This document shows, piece after piece, positions 1 through 7,023 of a stretch of 39,614 nucleotides of DNA. The number at the start of each line of letters is the position of its first letter. The first letter of the stretch is position 1. Below the pieces are notes generated by a model. It saw only the letters and a list, made by a program, of their open reading frames with translations, did not search any database and was not told where the DNA came from. The stretch is from Bacillota bacterium (lineage in GTDB: Bacteria > Bacillota > Clostridia > Lachnospirales > Lachnospiraceae), in the NCBI GenBank assembly GCA_023390555.1, contig JAEWCQ010000027.1:1-39614 (forward strand), in the 5' to 3' direction. Both the position numbers and the translations under genes were made by a program.

Positions 1-91
1 CCCCTGAAAGAGTATCAGGTAGATAGGGCAGAGGTGGAAGTGCAGCAATGCATGGAGCTGACTGTTACTAATCGGTCGAGGGCTTGACCAA
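1..91 (+). rRNA. 23S ribosomal RNA, 3' end only
   Basis: The first ~91 bases match the conserved 3' terminus of bacterial 23S rRNA: the helix near 'GTGCAGCAATGCATGGAGCTGAC', the segment 'TACTAATCGGTCGAGG' and the terminal GCTTGACC. The body of the gene lies outside the window, and the exact mature 3' end is estimated from this terminal motif. No 5S rRNA sequence follows; the next gene is tRNA-Asn 109 bases on. An imperfect inverted repeat around 154-192 (GATGACGT on the left, ACGTCAT on the right) lies in the spacer and could be a processing stem. Confidence 0.93.
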
Positions 92-200
92 AAGAAATCG
101 GAAGTCATTCTGTATGAAGTTTTGAAGGTATATAAGCAAGTACCTTGAGGATGACGTTACATTGAGATATATTCATTGTAGACGTCATTTTGAATTATAA

Positions 201-272
201 TCCTCGATAGCTCAATGGTAGAGCGCACGGCTGTTAACCGTGATGTTGTAGGTTCGAGCCCTACTCGGGGAG
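201..272 (+). tRNA. tRNA-Asn (anticodon GTT)
   Basis: A 72-base cloverleaf without encoded CCA. The acceptor TCCTCGA pairs with TCGGGGA (one G-T pair), the anticodon loop is CTGTTAA with anticodon GTT, and the T-arm contains GGTTCGAGCC. It follows the 23S rRNA end and is probably processed from the same transcript. A terminator follows directly. Confidence 0.95.
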
Positions 273-276
273 TTTG

Positions 277-307
277 GAACTTCCGAACTTGTCGGGAGTT
301 CTTTTTT
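277..307 (+). terminator. Intrinsic terminator of the rrn/tRNA-Asn transcript
   Basis: GAACTTCCGA pairs with TCGGGAGTTC (10 bp, one G-T wobble) around a short ACTTG loop, and a run of six T follows. It lies just after tRNA-Asn and closes the ribosomal RNA operon. Confidence 0.85.
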
Positions 308-373
308 AGCCGATTTTGAATTTTATGGAAAGAAGTATAAGAGCAATAAAAAAGAGAAAAACTAAAAAAGTAC

Positions 374-402
374 TTTACTTCTCATAGGCCGTATGATATA
401 CT
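374..402 (+). promoter_or_regulatory. Sigma-A-type promoter for tRNA-Glu
   Basis: TTTACT, a 17-base spacer and TATACT lie upstream of tRNA-Glu and would start transcription about 30 bases before the tRNA. The -10 is 5/6 and the -35 is 4/6 to consensus. tRNA-Cys downstream has no clearly better promoter and may be co-transcribed. Confidence 0.6.
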
Positions 403-440
403 AAAACACGTTCGACAGTCTAAAAATCGGAACACAATAC

Positions 441-512
441 GGCTCCATGGTCAAGCGGTTAAGACATCGCCCTTTCACGGCGGTAACACGGGTTCGATTC
501 CCGTTGGAGTCA
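441..512 (+). tRNA. tRNA-Glu (anticodon TTC)
   Basis: A 72-base cloverleaf. The acceptor GGCTCCA pairs with TGGAGTC (one G-T), the anticodon loop CTTTCAC gives anticodon TTC, and the T-arm has GGTTCGATTCC. The discriminator base is A and no CCA is encoded. Confidence 0.95.
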
Positions 513-622
513 TTTCATAACGGTTGCTCAGATTAGAAATATCTTGCTAAGAGCATCGGTGTGTAACGCATGGAGTGTATAATCATTGCATAATCTCTGA
601 TTTCACGAAATGCTCATAATAG

Positions 623-693
623 GGCGACATAGCCAAGTGGTAAGGCAAGGGTCTGCAACACCCTCATCACCAGTTCAAATCTGGTTGTCGCCT
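623..693 (+). tRNA. tRNA-Cys (anticodon GCA), copy 1
   Basis: A 71-base cloverleaf. The acceptor GGCGACA pairs with TGTCGCC, the anticodon loop CTGCAAC gives GCA, and the T-arm is CCAG-TTCAAAT-CTGG. The anticodon stem AGGGT/ACCCT is fully paired, unlike the second copy at 4682, which differs at two bases. Confidence 0.95.
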
Positions 694-699
694 TTTCAG

Positions 700-732
700 A
701 GATTTAAACTTAATGTTTAAATCTTTTTTTTT
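700..732 (+). terminator. Intrinsic terminator after tRNA-Cys copy 1
   Basis: AGATTTAAAC and GTTTAAATCT form a perfect 10-bp stem around TTAAT, followed by a run of T. It ends the tRNA-Glu/tRNA-Cys transcript. Confidence 0.85.
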
Positions 733-841
733 GCAGTTTCACAGATTTTATGTTGCATAAGTACTGTGATAGGATTACCATATATTTACAAAATTTCCTT
801 TAAATACAAGGGAAAGGAGAAAATATTTCAATTGGAACCAT

Positions 842-869
842 TAACGAAAGAAGATGAAGGTGCCGATAT
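842..869 (+). promoter_or_regulatory. Candidate sigma-28 (SigD/FliA-type) promoter of the chemoreceptor gene
   Basis: TAAC, a 16-base spacer and GCCGATAT match the flagellar sigma factor consensus TAAA-N15-GCCGATAA. The -10-like element has a single mismatch at its last base and is identical to the Bacillus-type form CCGATAT. The -35 has one mismatch and the spacer is one base long. It precedes a methyl-accepting chemotaxis gene, a class commonly transcribed by this sigma factor. It leaves a leader of about 120 bases to the preferred start at 999. Confidence 0.55.
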
Positions 870-998
870 AAATAGCAAATACCCAGTTACATTTCCTATT
901 TTAAAAAATAGAAAGAAGTGATGTATCCGAAAAGTGCAGCGGAGTTACGAAAAATAGGGCTTTTTAAATGGTATAATAATAAAGATGAGGAAAATAAA

Positions 999-2729
999 AT
1001 GAAAAATTCACGGATGAATAATGCAAAAATAAGGTTTCAGACCAGAATACTGGCAATGATTATTATTCCATTGTTATTGCTTGGTGTGATTATTACTTTT
1101 CAGGTAAAAGCGGAACTTGAAGAGGTTGGTATTAACGGTATCAGGAATAATCTGTATACATACACACAAAGTACACTGAAGAGACTGGAAGCCCTTAATC
1201 AGGGACAGTTTACCTATGATGAGACAAATGGTCTTAAAAAGGGTGATGAAGTTCTCTCAGATAACACCGAAGTAATGGATGAGTTAAAAAAACTTACGGA
1301 TATTGACTGTACGATCTTCTATGGAGATACACGTGTTGCTACCACGATAATGGATGCGGACGGCAATCGTTTCGTAGGGACAAAAGCAAGCAGTCAGATT
1401 ATTGAGAAAGTTCTCAAAAATGGGGAAGAAGTTTTTGATTCTAATATAGAAATAAATGGAGAAGCGTATTGTGCATATTACGTGCCCATTTATCAGACCG
1501 GCTCCGATCAGATCATAGGAATGGCATTTGCAGGTGAATCCAAGACACTTGTAAATAAAATGATGCAGGAAGCTGTAATGAAAGTATTGGGAACGCTGCT
1601 GGCATTGATGGCAATCTGTATTCTCGCTGTCGCAATCACGACAAGACGTATTACGAATGCGTTAAAATATTCGACAAAAGAGATTAATAAAGTAGCAAAC
1701 GGAGAACTGCGTTTTGAAGAAGACAAGAAAAAAATATCACGCAGAGATGAGATTGGCGATGTTGCAAAAGCCACAAAGCAGGTAGTGGATGAGCTGACCG
1801 TCATAGTGAAGAATATCATAAACACCAGTGAGACCTTGGAGCAATTTTCCGACAATTTTGTGAATGCATTTAAAAATATCAATGATAATATCGGAAATAT
1901 TGATACTGCTGTAACAGAGATTGCAAATGGCGCTACCTCCCAGGCAATTGAAACACAGGATGCAAATGCAAGAGTTGTGGAAATGGGCGATGCAATGGAT
2001 GAGGTAACGGGCAGGATTGAAACGCTGCACATCAGTTCTGATAAGATGACGGAATACAATATATCGGTCAGTGAAACCTTAAAGAAATTAGAACAGATCA
2101 GTGACCGCACAAAAGCCTCTGTCAAGGTTGTACACGATCAGACAACGGCTACCAATACTTCTGCCAATGAAATCCGGGAAGCGACTGATCTGATCACAAG
2201 TATTGCAGAGCAGACGAATTTATTATCTTTAAATGCAAGTATCGAGGCCGCCAGAGCGGGAGAGATGGGAAAAGGATTTGCAGTTGTAGCTGATGAGATT
2301 CGTGTATTGTCTGAACAGTCAGCAGAGTCTGCAGATAAGATTATCAAAATTGTAAATCTGCTTTTGAAGAATTCAAATCTCAGTGTTAGTGCAATGGATC
2401 AGATGGCGGAAGAGATGCAGCATCAGCTGGAAATGATTCAAAATACGCAGACGGTATTTGATTCTCTGAATACAGAGGTACATGATGTCGCTTCATCGAT
2501 TAATGTGATCGAGAAGCAGATGATATCAATCGAAGAGATTAAGAACCATGTTCTGAACATAGTGGAAAATCTGGCAGCAATTGCAGAAGAGAATGCAGCA
2601 AGCACGGAAGAGACATCGGCAACGGTTTCCCAACTGGAAAGCCTTGTGGATGAGTGTACAAAGGTAACAGATGAGATGGTTAAGCTTTCGGGAGAGTTGA
2701 AAAATAATACAGAGGTGTTTCATTTCTAA
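999..2729 (+). CDS. Methyl-accepting chemotaxis protein (chemoreceptor) with single Cache sensor domain
   Basis: A membrane chemoreceptor that relays ligand binding to CheA/CheW. From the chosen start the protein is 576 residues: a short cytoplasmic N-terminus, TM1 at about 17-35, an extracellular sCache-like domain at about 40-190 (ending near YVPIYQTGSDQIIGMAFAG), TM2 at about 196-214, HAMP, then a long signalling coiled coil. The conserved hairpin tip (EQTNLLSLNASIEAARAGE) and the C-terminal AEENAASTEE segment are intact. The frame is open back to a GTG/ATG pair at 918/921, but those lack a ribosome binding site and add a non-typical stretch. The ATG at 999 has GATGAGG 8 bases upstream. 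The candidate promoter at 842-869 suggests co-regulation with motility. No flagellar or che genes are in the window and the ligand is unknown. Confidence 0.93.
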   Translation: MKNSRMNNAKIRFQTRILAMIIIPLLLLGVIITFQVKAELEEVGINGIRNNLYTYTQSTLKRLEALNQGQFTYDETNGLKKGDEVLSDNTEVMDELKKLTDIDCTIFYGDTRVATTIMDADGNRFVGTKASSQIIEKVLKNGEEVFDSNIEINGEAYCAYYVPIYQTGSDQIIGMAFAGESKTLVNKMMQEAVMKVLGTLLALMAICILAVAITTRRITNALKYSTKEINKVANGELRFEEDKKKISRRDEIGDVAKATKQVVDELTVIVKNIINTSETLEQFSDNFVNAFKNINDNIGNIDTAVTEIANGATSQAIETQDANARVVEMGDAMDEVTGRIETLHISSDKMTEYNISVSETLKKLEQISDRTKASVKVVHDQTTATNTSANEIREATDLITSIAEQTNLLSLNASIEAARAGEMGKGFAVVADEIRVLSEQSAESADKIIKIVNLLLKNSNLSVSAMDQMAEEMQHQLEMIQNTQTVFDSLNTEVHDVASSINVIEKQMISIEEIKNHVLNIVENLAAIAEENAASTEETSATVSQLESLVDECTKVTDEMVKLSGELKNNTEVFHF

Positions 2730-2748
2730 TAAAAGAAGAGATTCTGGT

Positions 2749-2800
2749 AAAGACTGTGCTGCCGGCTGATAGAAATCAGCGGTTCACAGTCTTTTTTTAT
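2749..2800 (+). terminator. Intrinsic terminator of the chemoreceptor gene
   Basis: AAAGACTGTG pairs with CACAGTCTTT around an inner stem (GCTGAT/ATCAGC), and a T-rich tract follows. It sits 20 bases after the stop codon. Confidence 0.85.
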
Positions 2801-2814
2801 TTATTTTAAAATAC

Positions 2815-2881
2815 TTGACCTGTCGTAGTAATTATGTTATATTTACTACGACAGATATACTACGACTAACGTAGTACGACA
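2815..2881 (+). promoter_or_regulatory. Promoter with operator array for the PadR/DUF1700 operon
   Basis: TTGACC, 17 bases and TATATT form a good sigma-A promoter (2815-2843). TGTCGTAGTA (2821-2830) is the exact inverse of TACTACGACA (2844-2853). The hexamer-like TACTACG recurs at 2858-2864, and its inverse CGTAGTA is at 2870-2876. The first arm lies in the promoter spacer and the others span the predicted start site. This fits an autorepressor operator for the PadR protein encoded directly downstream; the assignment to PadR is inferred from position. Confidence 0.65.
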
Positions 2882-2915
2882 GACATAGGAAATAAAACAG
2901 GCAGGAGGGATGTTT

Positions 2916-3239
2916 TTGATTAGCAGTGATGTGATCCGCGGTTATAATGATACGATGATTCTGTATTTACTGTTGAAAAATGAATCATATGGATATGAGA
3001 TATCAAAAAAAATCCGTGAATTATCTGAAGAAAAATATGTAATAAAGGAAACAACACTCTATTCCGCCTTTACCAGACTGGAGAAAAACGATTACATTGA
3101 ATCTTTTTATGGAGATGAGACAAATGGAAAGCGCAGAACTTACTACCGGATCACGGAAAGAGGGAGAGATTACTACCATGAAAAATGTGAAGAATGGGAA
3201 CTGACGAAGGAAGTAATCGAAAAGTTCATTTATAGTTGA
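2916..3239 (+). CDS. PadR family transcriptional regulator
   Basis: A small winged-helix repressor of the PadR family. Its N-terminus (SSDVIRGYNDTMILYLL, then YGYEISKKI) and the wing (GKRRTYYRIT) are typical. I chose the TTG at 2916, giving 107 residues, because AGGAGGG ends at 2909 and leaves 6 bases. The ATG at 2910 directly abuts the ribosome binding site, which is too close. Family members usually begin near ISSDVIRG. It probably represses its own promoter through the repeats at 2821-2881. The next gene, a DUF1700-like membrane protein, is the usual operon partner of this type of PadR protein. Confidence 0.9.
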   Translation: MISSDVIRGYNDTMILYLLLKNESYGYEISKKIRELSEEKYVIKETTLYSAFTRLEKNDYIESFYGDETNGKRRTYYRITERGRDYYHEKCEEWELTKEVIEKFIYS

Positions 3240-3295
3240 AAGAAGCAGAGAAAGAAATGATTCGCAAACAGAGCGGAGAAGGGAAAGGGAAAAGG

Positions 3296-4282
3296 ATGGA
3301 CACAATTTTAAACTATCTTGAGAATATGTTTTTAAATCTTCCAAATACGAGTGAAGTGGAGAAAGCAAAACGGGAACTTGCCAGTATGATGGAGGATAAA
3401 TACAATGAACTTTTAGCAGAGGGAAAAACGGATAATGAAGCAGTCGGAATTGTAATTTCCGAATTTGGAAATCTCAGAGAACTGGCTGAAGAACTAGGAA
3501 TCAGCGAGTTACTAAAAGAAGGAAGTCAGGCATCCGCCGGAAAGCATGTCAGTGAACAGGAGATCAGGAACTATATTGCCGACAATGAGATTGCATCAAA
3601 ACGAATCGCCCTTGGAGTCATGCTCTGTGTCTTTTCTCCAATTCCACTCATTGTGCTTGCGGGAATGCAGGAGAAGTATAGTACGATCAGTGATGCTCTC
3701 ATGGCAAGTGTTGGGGTGGGTGTTTTATTAGGCATTATTGCAATTGCTGTCGGTATATTCATTTACAATGGAATGAAACTTGAGAAGTATGAATATCTGA
3801 AAAAAGAACCGTTTTTTATCAATGTTGAGTTGGTTTCTTATGTGAAAAGTTATCAGGATGAAATACAGCAAAAGTTTGCATTCAAAATGATTACAGGAGT
3901 CGTTTTATGTATTTTAAGTGTAATTCCAGTCGTAGTAATAGGATCTTTCGATAACAGCAACACGGATTTTGCAGCCTGTATGGCTGTTGCATTTTTGCTG
4001 TTTGTTGTGGGGATATCAGCAACTATGTTCGTGACTGCAGGAATGAAGAAAGAAATAACAAAAATTCTGCTTCAGGAAGATGATTATGCGTATAAGAGTA
4101 AGGAAGGAAAAAAATTAATTGACATGATCAGCGGCATTTACTGGCCGGTTGTTGTATGCATCTATCTGGGATGGAGTTTTATCACAGGAGATTGGCAATA
4201 TAGCTGGGTTGTATGGCCGATTGCGGGTGTGTTTTTCGGTGCAATTTCTGCAACCTGTTCGGCAGTGTGTAAAAAAGATTAA
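3296..4282 (+). CDS. DUF1700-like membrane protein (PadR operon partner)
   Basis: A 328-residue protein. The N-terminal ~80 residues form a soluble helical prefix (LPNTSEVEKAKRELASMMEDK, then GIVISEFGNLRELAEELG) typical of DUF1700/permease-prefix proteins. About six hydrophobic segments follow. Members of this family sit after PadR genes and are thought to act in envelope or stress responses; the molecular function is not established. Possible earlier starts (TTG at 3236, ATG at 3257) lack a ribosome binding site. The ATG at 3296 is preceded by GGGAAAAGG. It is co-transcribed with padR and closed by a terminator at 4294. Confidence 0.8.
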   Translation: MDTILNYLENMFLNLPNTSEVEKAKRELASMMEDKYNELLAEGKTDNEAVGIVISEFGNLRELAEELGISELLKEGSQASAGKHVSEQEIRNYIADNEIASKRIALGVMLCVFSPIPLIVLAGMQEKYSTISDALMASVGVGVLLGIIAIAVGIFIYNGMKLEKYEYLKKEPFFINVELVSYVKSYQDEIQQKFAFKMITGVVLCILSVIPVVVIGSFDNSNTDFAACMAVAFLLFVVGISATMFVTAGMKKEITKILLQEDDYAYKSKEGKKLIDMISGIYWPVVVCIYLGWSFITGDWQYSWVVWPIAGVFFGAISATCSAVCKKD

Positions 4283-4293
4283 GCTGGCTGGAA

Positions 4294-4328
4294 GGCCCGT
4301 GGGTGATGAAATGCTCACGGGCCTATTT
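4294..4328 (+). terminator. Intrinsic terminator of the PadR/DUF1700 operon
   Basis: GGCCCGTG pairs with CACGGGCC (8 bp, GC-rich) with further partial pairing in the loop, followed by TATTTTA. It lies 11 bases after the stop codon. Confidence 0.85.
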
Positions 4329-4330
4329 TA

Positions 4331-4611
4331 AATTTCGCGCACCAATCCTAAAATCGTACATACTATATAATGTACAACAAAAGAAGGATGAAATTGAAAA
4401 ATATGGTATAGAAAATGATTTGATCGTTTTGATGATTCCACAATGACGGGAACAGTCAGCGGTGCAGCCGGTGCCGCGACTGTTTCTGTATGGAAGTATG
4501 CCCTGAAGCGATCTGGGCAAAAATCACAAGTTGCCTTGCGTATGAAAGGTGTGTCATAAAATGGAGTAAGCATACCGGTAGAAAGGAGTAAGAAATAAGT
4601 AAATTAAGGGG
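4331..4611. other. Intergenic stretch with no recognised gene
   Basis: Between the PadR operon terminator and the promoter of the second tRNA-Cys I see no convincing gene. A 38-codon frame starts at ATG 4443 (beginning MTGTVSGAAGAAT) but has no ribosome binding site and no recognised family. A seven-codon frame at 4388 follows AAGAAGG. Either could be debris of an older gene. Confidence 0.5.
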
Positions 4612-4640
4612 TTGACGGATGAGAAGCATTTTGTTAGAAT
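4612..4640 (+). promoter_or_regulatory. Sigma-A promoter for the second tRNA-Cys
   Basis: TTGACG, a 17-base spacer and TAGAAT (each 5/6 to consensus) place the transcription start about 35 bases before the tRNA. This copy therefore has its own promoter and terminator and is an independent unit. Confidence 0.7.
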
Positions 4641-4681
4641 TAGGCGTAAGCGTTAAGAAATATTGATAATATTTCTCGTAG

Positions 4682-4752
4682 GGCGACATAGCCAAGTGGT
4701 AAGGCGCGGGTCTGCAACACCCTCATCACCAGTTCAAATCTGGTTGTCGCCT
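4682..4752 (+). tRNA. tRNA-Cys (anticodon GCA), copy 2
   Basis: Identical to the tRNA-Cys at 623 except at two adjacent bases, GGC-AA-GGG in copy 1 and GGC-GC-GGG here (tRNA positions about 26-27). The change leaves a C opposite T at the top of the anticodon stem, so this stem has four pairs instead of five. Acceptor, T-arm and anticodon loop are unchanged. The promoter at 4612 and terminator at 4762 suggest it is expressed. Confidence 0.93.
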
Positions 4753-4761
4753 CTCAAAAAG

Positions 4762-4804
4762 AAGTCTCAAGACCTTGAAAATAATAAGGTTTTGAGACTT
4801 TTCT
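4762..4804 (+). terminator. Intrinsic terminator of tRNA-Cys copy 2
   Basis: AAGTCTCAA pairs with TTGAGACTT, extended by ACCTT/AAGGT with a small bulge, around an AT-rich loop. TTTTC follows. Confidence 0.8.
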
Positions 4805-4872
4805 AGTTTAGAGAATAGCTGAAAGCGGGTTTTCACATCGTTTATTCGAGATCCGTTTTCGTTATCTTTCAT

Positions 4873-4900
4873 TTATCATTTAAATGATATGTGGTAGAAT
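4873..4900 (+). promoter_or_regulatory. Candidate promoter and palindromic operator of the AraC-type gene
   Basis: TTATCA, 16 bases and TAGAAT form a plausible promoter. A perfect 16-base palindrome, TATCATTTAAATGATA (4874-4889), overlaps the -35 and spacer and could be a regulator site. Which protein binds it cannot be told from the sequence. Confidence 0.4.
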
Positions 4901-4964
4901 CAATTTATGAATCTAAATAAAAATGGACTTAGCTCATGATTTCAATTACTAAGGGGTATTCAGG

Positions 4965-5813
4965 ATGCATAAATTTCATGATTTATATAACCCGATCACT
5001 GCTGCACCATTTCGAAATAATCATAAATATGTTGAGATTATGCCGTGTCAGAGCTTAAAGCCTTATATCAAATGCTTTTGGGGAACAGAGGAAGCTGTTA
5101 CGAACATAAAAAAAGACATCATAACGAAGGAATTGATTATTCCTGACACCTGCATGGATATTATTTTTGATATAAATTATACTGAAAATACAATACATAG
5201 CAATTTTATTGGGATAAATAATGAAGCCTTTATGACGGTTGCTCCAAATGACAAAGAAGAGATAACTTCGACTTTTGCGATCCGCTTTTATGCGTGGACG
5301 GCCGTATTATTTTCAGATGAATCTATGGCTGGTGTGAGGAACAACGTTTTCGATGCACAACAACATTATTCAAAAATAATATCAGCAATAAAACCGTTGT
5401 TATTTGATATAGCTACTTTAAATGAACGGATTAAAATAGCTGAAAAAATTCTTCTTTCTGCATTAAATATAAAACGAGTGAATCCTAGTTTGGAAAACGC
5501 AGTATTTTGCATGCTTAATCAGAAAGGTAATATGAAAACGCGGATACTTTCAGATGAGGTTTATATTAGCAGCAGGCAATTAGAGCGCATATTCAATGAA
5601 TATATAGGAGTTTCTCCAAAACAACTGACTTCCTTAATTCGTTATCAATATTTATGGAATGATATTTTGTATCATAACCATTTTAATGTGGCGGATGCTG
5701 TTCATCTTTATGGTTACACGGATCAATCTCATTTACTGCATGATTTTAAAAAATATCATACGCTTTTGCCCAGTGAAGCAAAACGGTATGCATTAAGCAA
5801 GACAATTAAATAA
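4965..5813 (+). CDS. AraC family transcriptional regulator
   Basis: A 282-residue regulator. The C-terminal ~100 residues carry the two helix-turn-helix units of AraC/XylS proteins (ILSDEVYISSRQLERIF, then VSPKQLTSLIRYQYLW and the second unit with YGYTDQSHLLHDFKKYH). The N-terminal ~170 residues begin with a segment (MPCQSLKPYIKCFWG, IIPDTCMDIIF) seen in AraC proteins with a small sensor domain of unknown ligand. AAGGGG lies upstream of the ATG. It precedes, in the same orientation, a gene for an alpha/alpha-toroid protein 79 bases away, which may be its target. Confidence 0.88.
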   Translation: MHKFHDLYNPITAAPFRNNHKYVEIMPCQSLKPYIKCFWGTEEAVTNIKKDIITKELIIPDTCMDIIFDINYTENTIHSNFIGINNEAFMTVAPNDKEEITSTFAIRFYAWTAVLFSDESMAGVRNNVFDAQQHYSKIISAIKPLLFDIATLNERIKIAEKILLSALNIKRVNPSLENAVFCMLNQKGNMKTRILSDEVYISSRQLERIFNEYIGVSPKQLTSLIRYQYLWNDILYHNHFNVADAVHLYGYTDQSHLLHDFKKYHTLLPSEAKRYALSKTIK

Positions 5814-5892
5814 TGTCGCAAATTCACAATAAAATCAGGTCATAAAGGTGCACTATGGTAATTATAAAAATGAAACATGAGGTGCGACAAAT

Positions 5893-6828
5893 ATGATACC
5901 AAAGGAAATTTATAGTAAGATTAGAACATGGGTATACCGAAACGCGAGAGGCATTGAACTTAGCTTATGGAACTATTATTTTGAAAACGGAAGTAAAGAT
6001 GATATAATTTCAGCTTTAACCTGTTTCCAAAATGAAGATGGCGGATTCGGAAATTCTTTAGAACCTGATAACTGGAATCCCAACTCCACACCCTATACAA
6101 CCTTATATGCAATAAATATTTTAAATGATATTAAGTTTATAGATTTAAATCATCCCATTTACAAAGGAATTTTAAAATATCTGTATAGTGAAAAAGATCT
6201 AAAGGAATATGGTTGGAGATTTAGTGTGCCAACGAATGACGATTTTCCGCATGCACCTTGGTGGAATTTCAACGATGAAACAAATTTAGTCGAAAGTACT
6301 GGGGTGACTGCTGGATTATCTGTATTCGTATTAAAATATGCGGATAAGAATTCTATGCTCTTCAAAAAAGTAACTGCATTGATTGAAAGTTCCGTGAAAA
6401 ATCTGTTGACAGGAAGTAACTTTGGCGATATGGGGATTGGTGGATATGTAGTGCTTTTAGATGCCATGAGGGAATTGAGTTTTGATGGATATGATTATAC
6501 TTTATTACAACTTAGATTAAATGAATTGGTTAAAAATTCGATAGAGAAGGATAGTTCCAAATGGAAATATTACGGTGTTCGTCCATCCAATTATATTAAA
6601 AGCCCAGAAAGTATTTATTACAAGGAAAACAGGAGTATTGTAGAGAAGGAAGTAAAATATCTCATTGAAACGATACCTCAAAATGATGTTTGGGGAATCA
6701 CCTGGACATGGTTTGATAACAATAGTAAATACGCCAGGGAATTTGCCATTAGCGAAAACTGGTGGAAATCAATGAAAGCAATTGAAACGATGTGTTTTCT
6801 AAAAAATTTCGGTTGTCTCGAGACATAA
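5893..6828 (+). CDS. Prenyltransferase/terpene-cyclase-like alpha-toroid protein, function unknown
   Basis: A 311-residue soluble protein without signal peptide or membrane segments. Residues 46-53 (QNEDGGFG) match the QW/QxxxGGF-type repeat of the squalene cyclase / protein prenyltransferase beta-subunit fold. Further Trp- and Gly-rich segments (about 110-125 and near the C-terminus) fit the same alpha/alpha-barrel. I do not see the DxDD motif of class II cyclases, so an enzymatic role is unproven. GAGGTG precedes the ATG. It follows the AraC-type gene. The family assignment rests on the one clear motif plus overall composition. Confidence 0.6.
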   Translation: MIPKEIYSKIRTWVYRNARGIELSLWNYYFENGSKDDIISALTCFQNEDGGFGNSLEPDNWNPNSTPYTTLYAINILNDIKFIDLNHPIYKGILKYLYSEKDLKEYGWRFSVPTNDDFPHAPWWNFNDETNLVESTGVTAGLSVFVLKYADKNSMLFKKVTALIESSVKNLLTGSNFGDMGIGGYVVLLDAMRELSFDGYDYTLLQLRLNELVKNSIEKDSSKWKYYGVRPSNYIKSPESIYYKENRSIVEKEVKYLIETIPQNDVWGITWTWFDNNSKYAREFAISENWWKSMKAIETMCFLKNFGCLET

Positions 6829-7023
6829 AGTCCAGACCAAAATGCTTCATTCTGAACAAGCCAAATCGGGTTTAACTTCTATATAATAAAAAGGTACAAA
6901 ACATAATCATGCACACTTGACGGCAAGATAGGTAAAAGAAAAGCTGGTAATTCATACTTTTAAGTATTTTGGTAAAGATATAAAAAGTATCAATGAACAA
7001 GTGGAAAAGGATTACAGATAAGT

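Noticed and set aside
92..200. Possible 5S rRNA after the 23S end
   Set aside because: The spacer is too short and lacks the conserved 5S segments; only an imperfect inverted repeat is present.
1508..2125. 205-codon minus-strand frame inside the chemoreceptor gene
   Set aside because: The plus-strand frame is a clear chemoreceptor; the antisense frame has no ribosome binding site and no recognisable family.
4443..4559. 38-codon frame starting MTGTVSGAAGAAT, possible small peptide
   Set aside because: No ribosome binding site and no recognised motif. It is only noted in the intergenic entry.
6920..7021. Short open tail before the MATE gene, ending NEQVEKDYR, possible remnant of a lost gene
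   Set aside because: It is only about 24 codons after an in-frame stop with no start signal; not enough to call a pseudogene.
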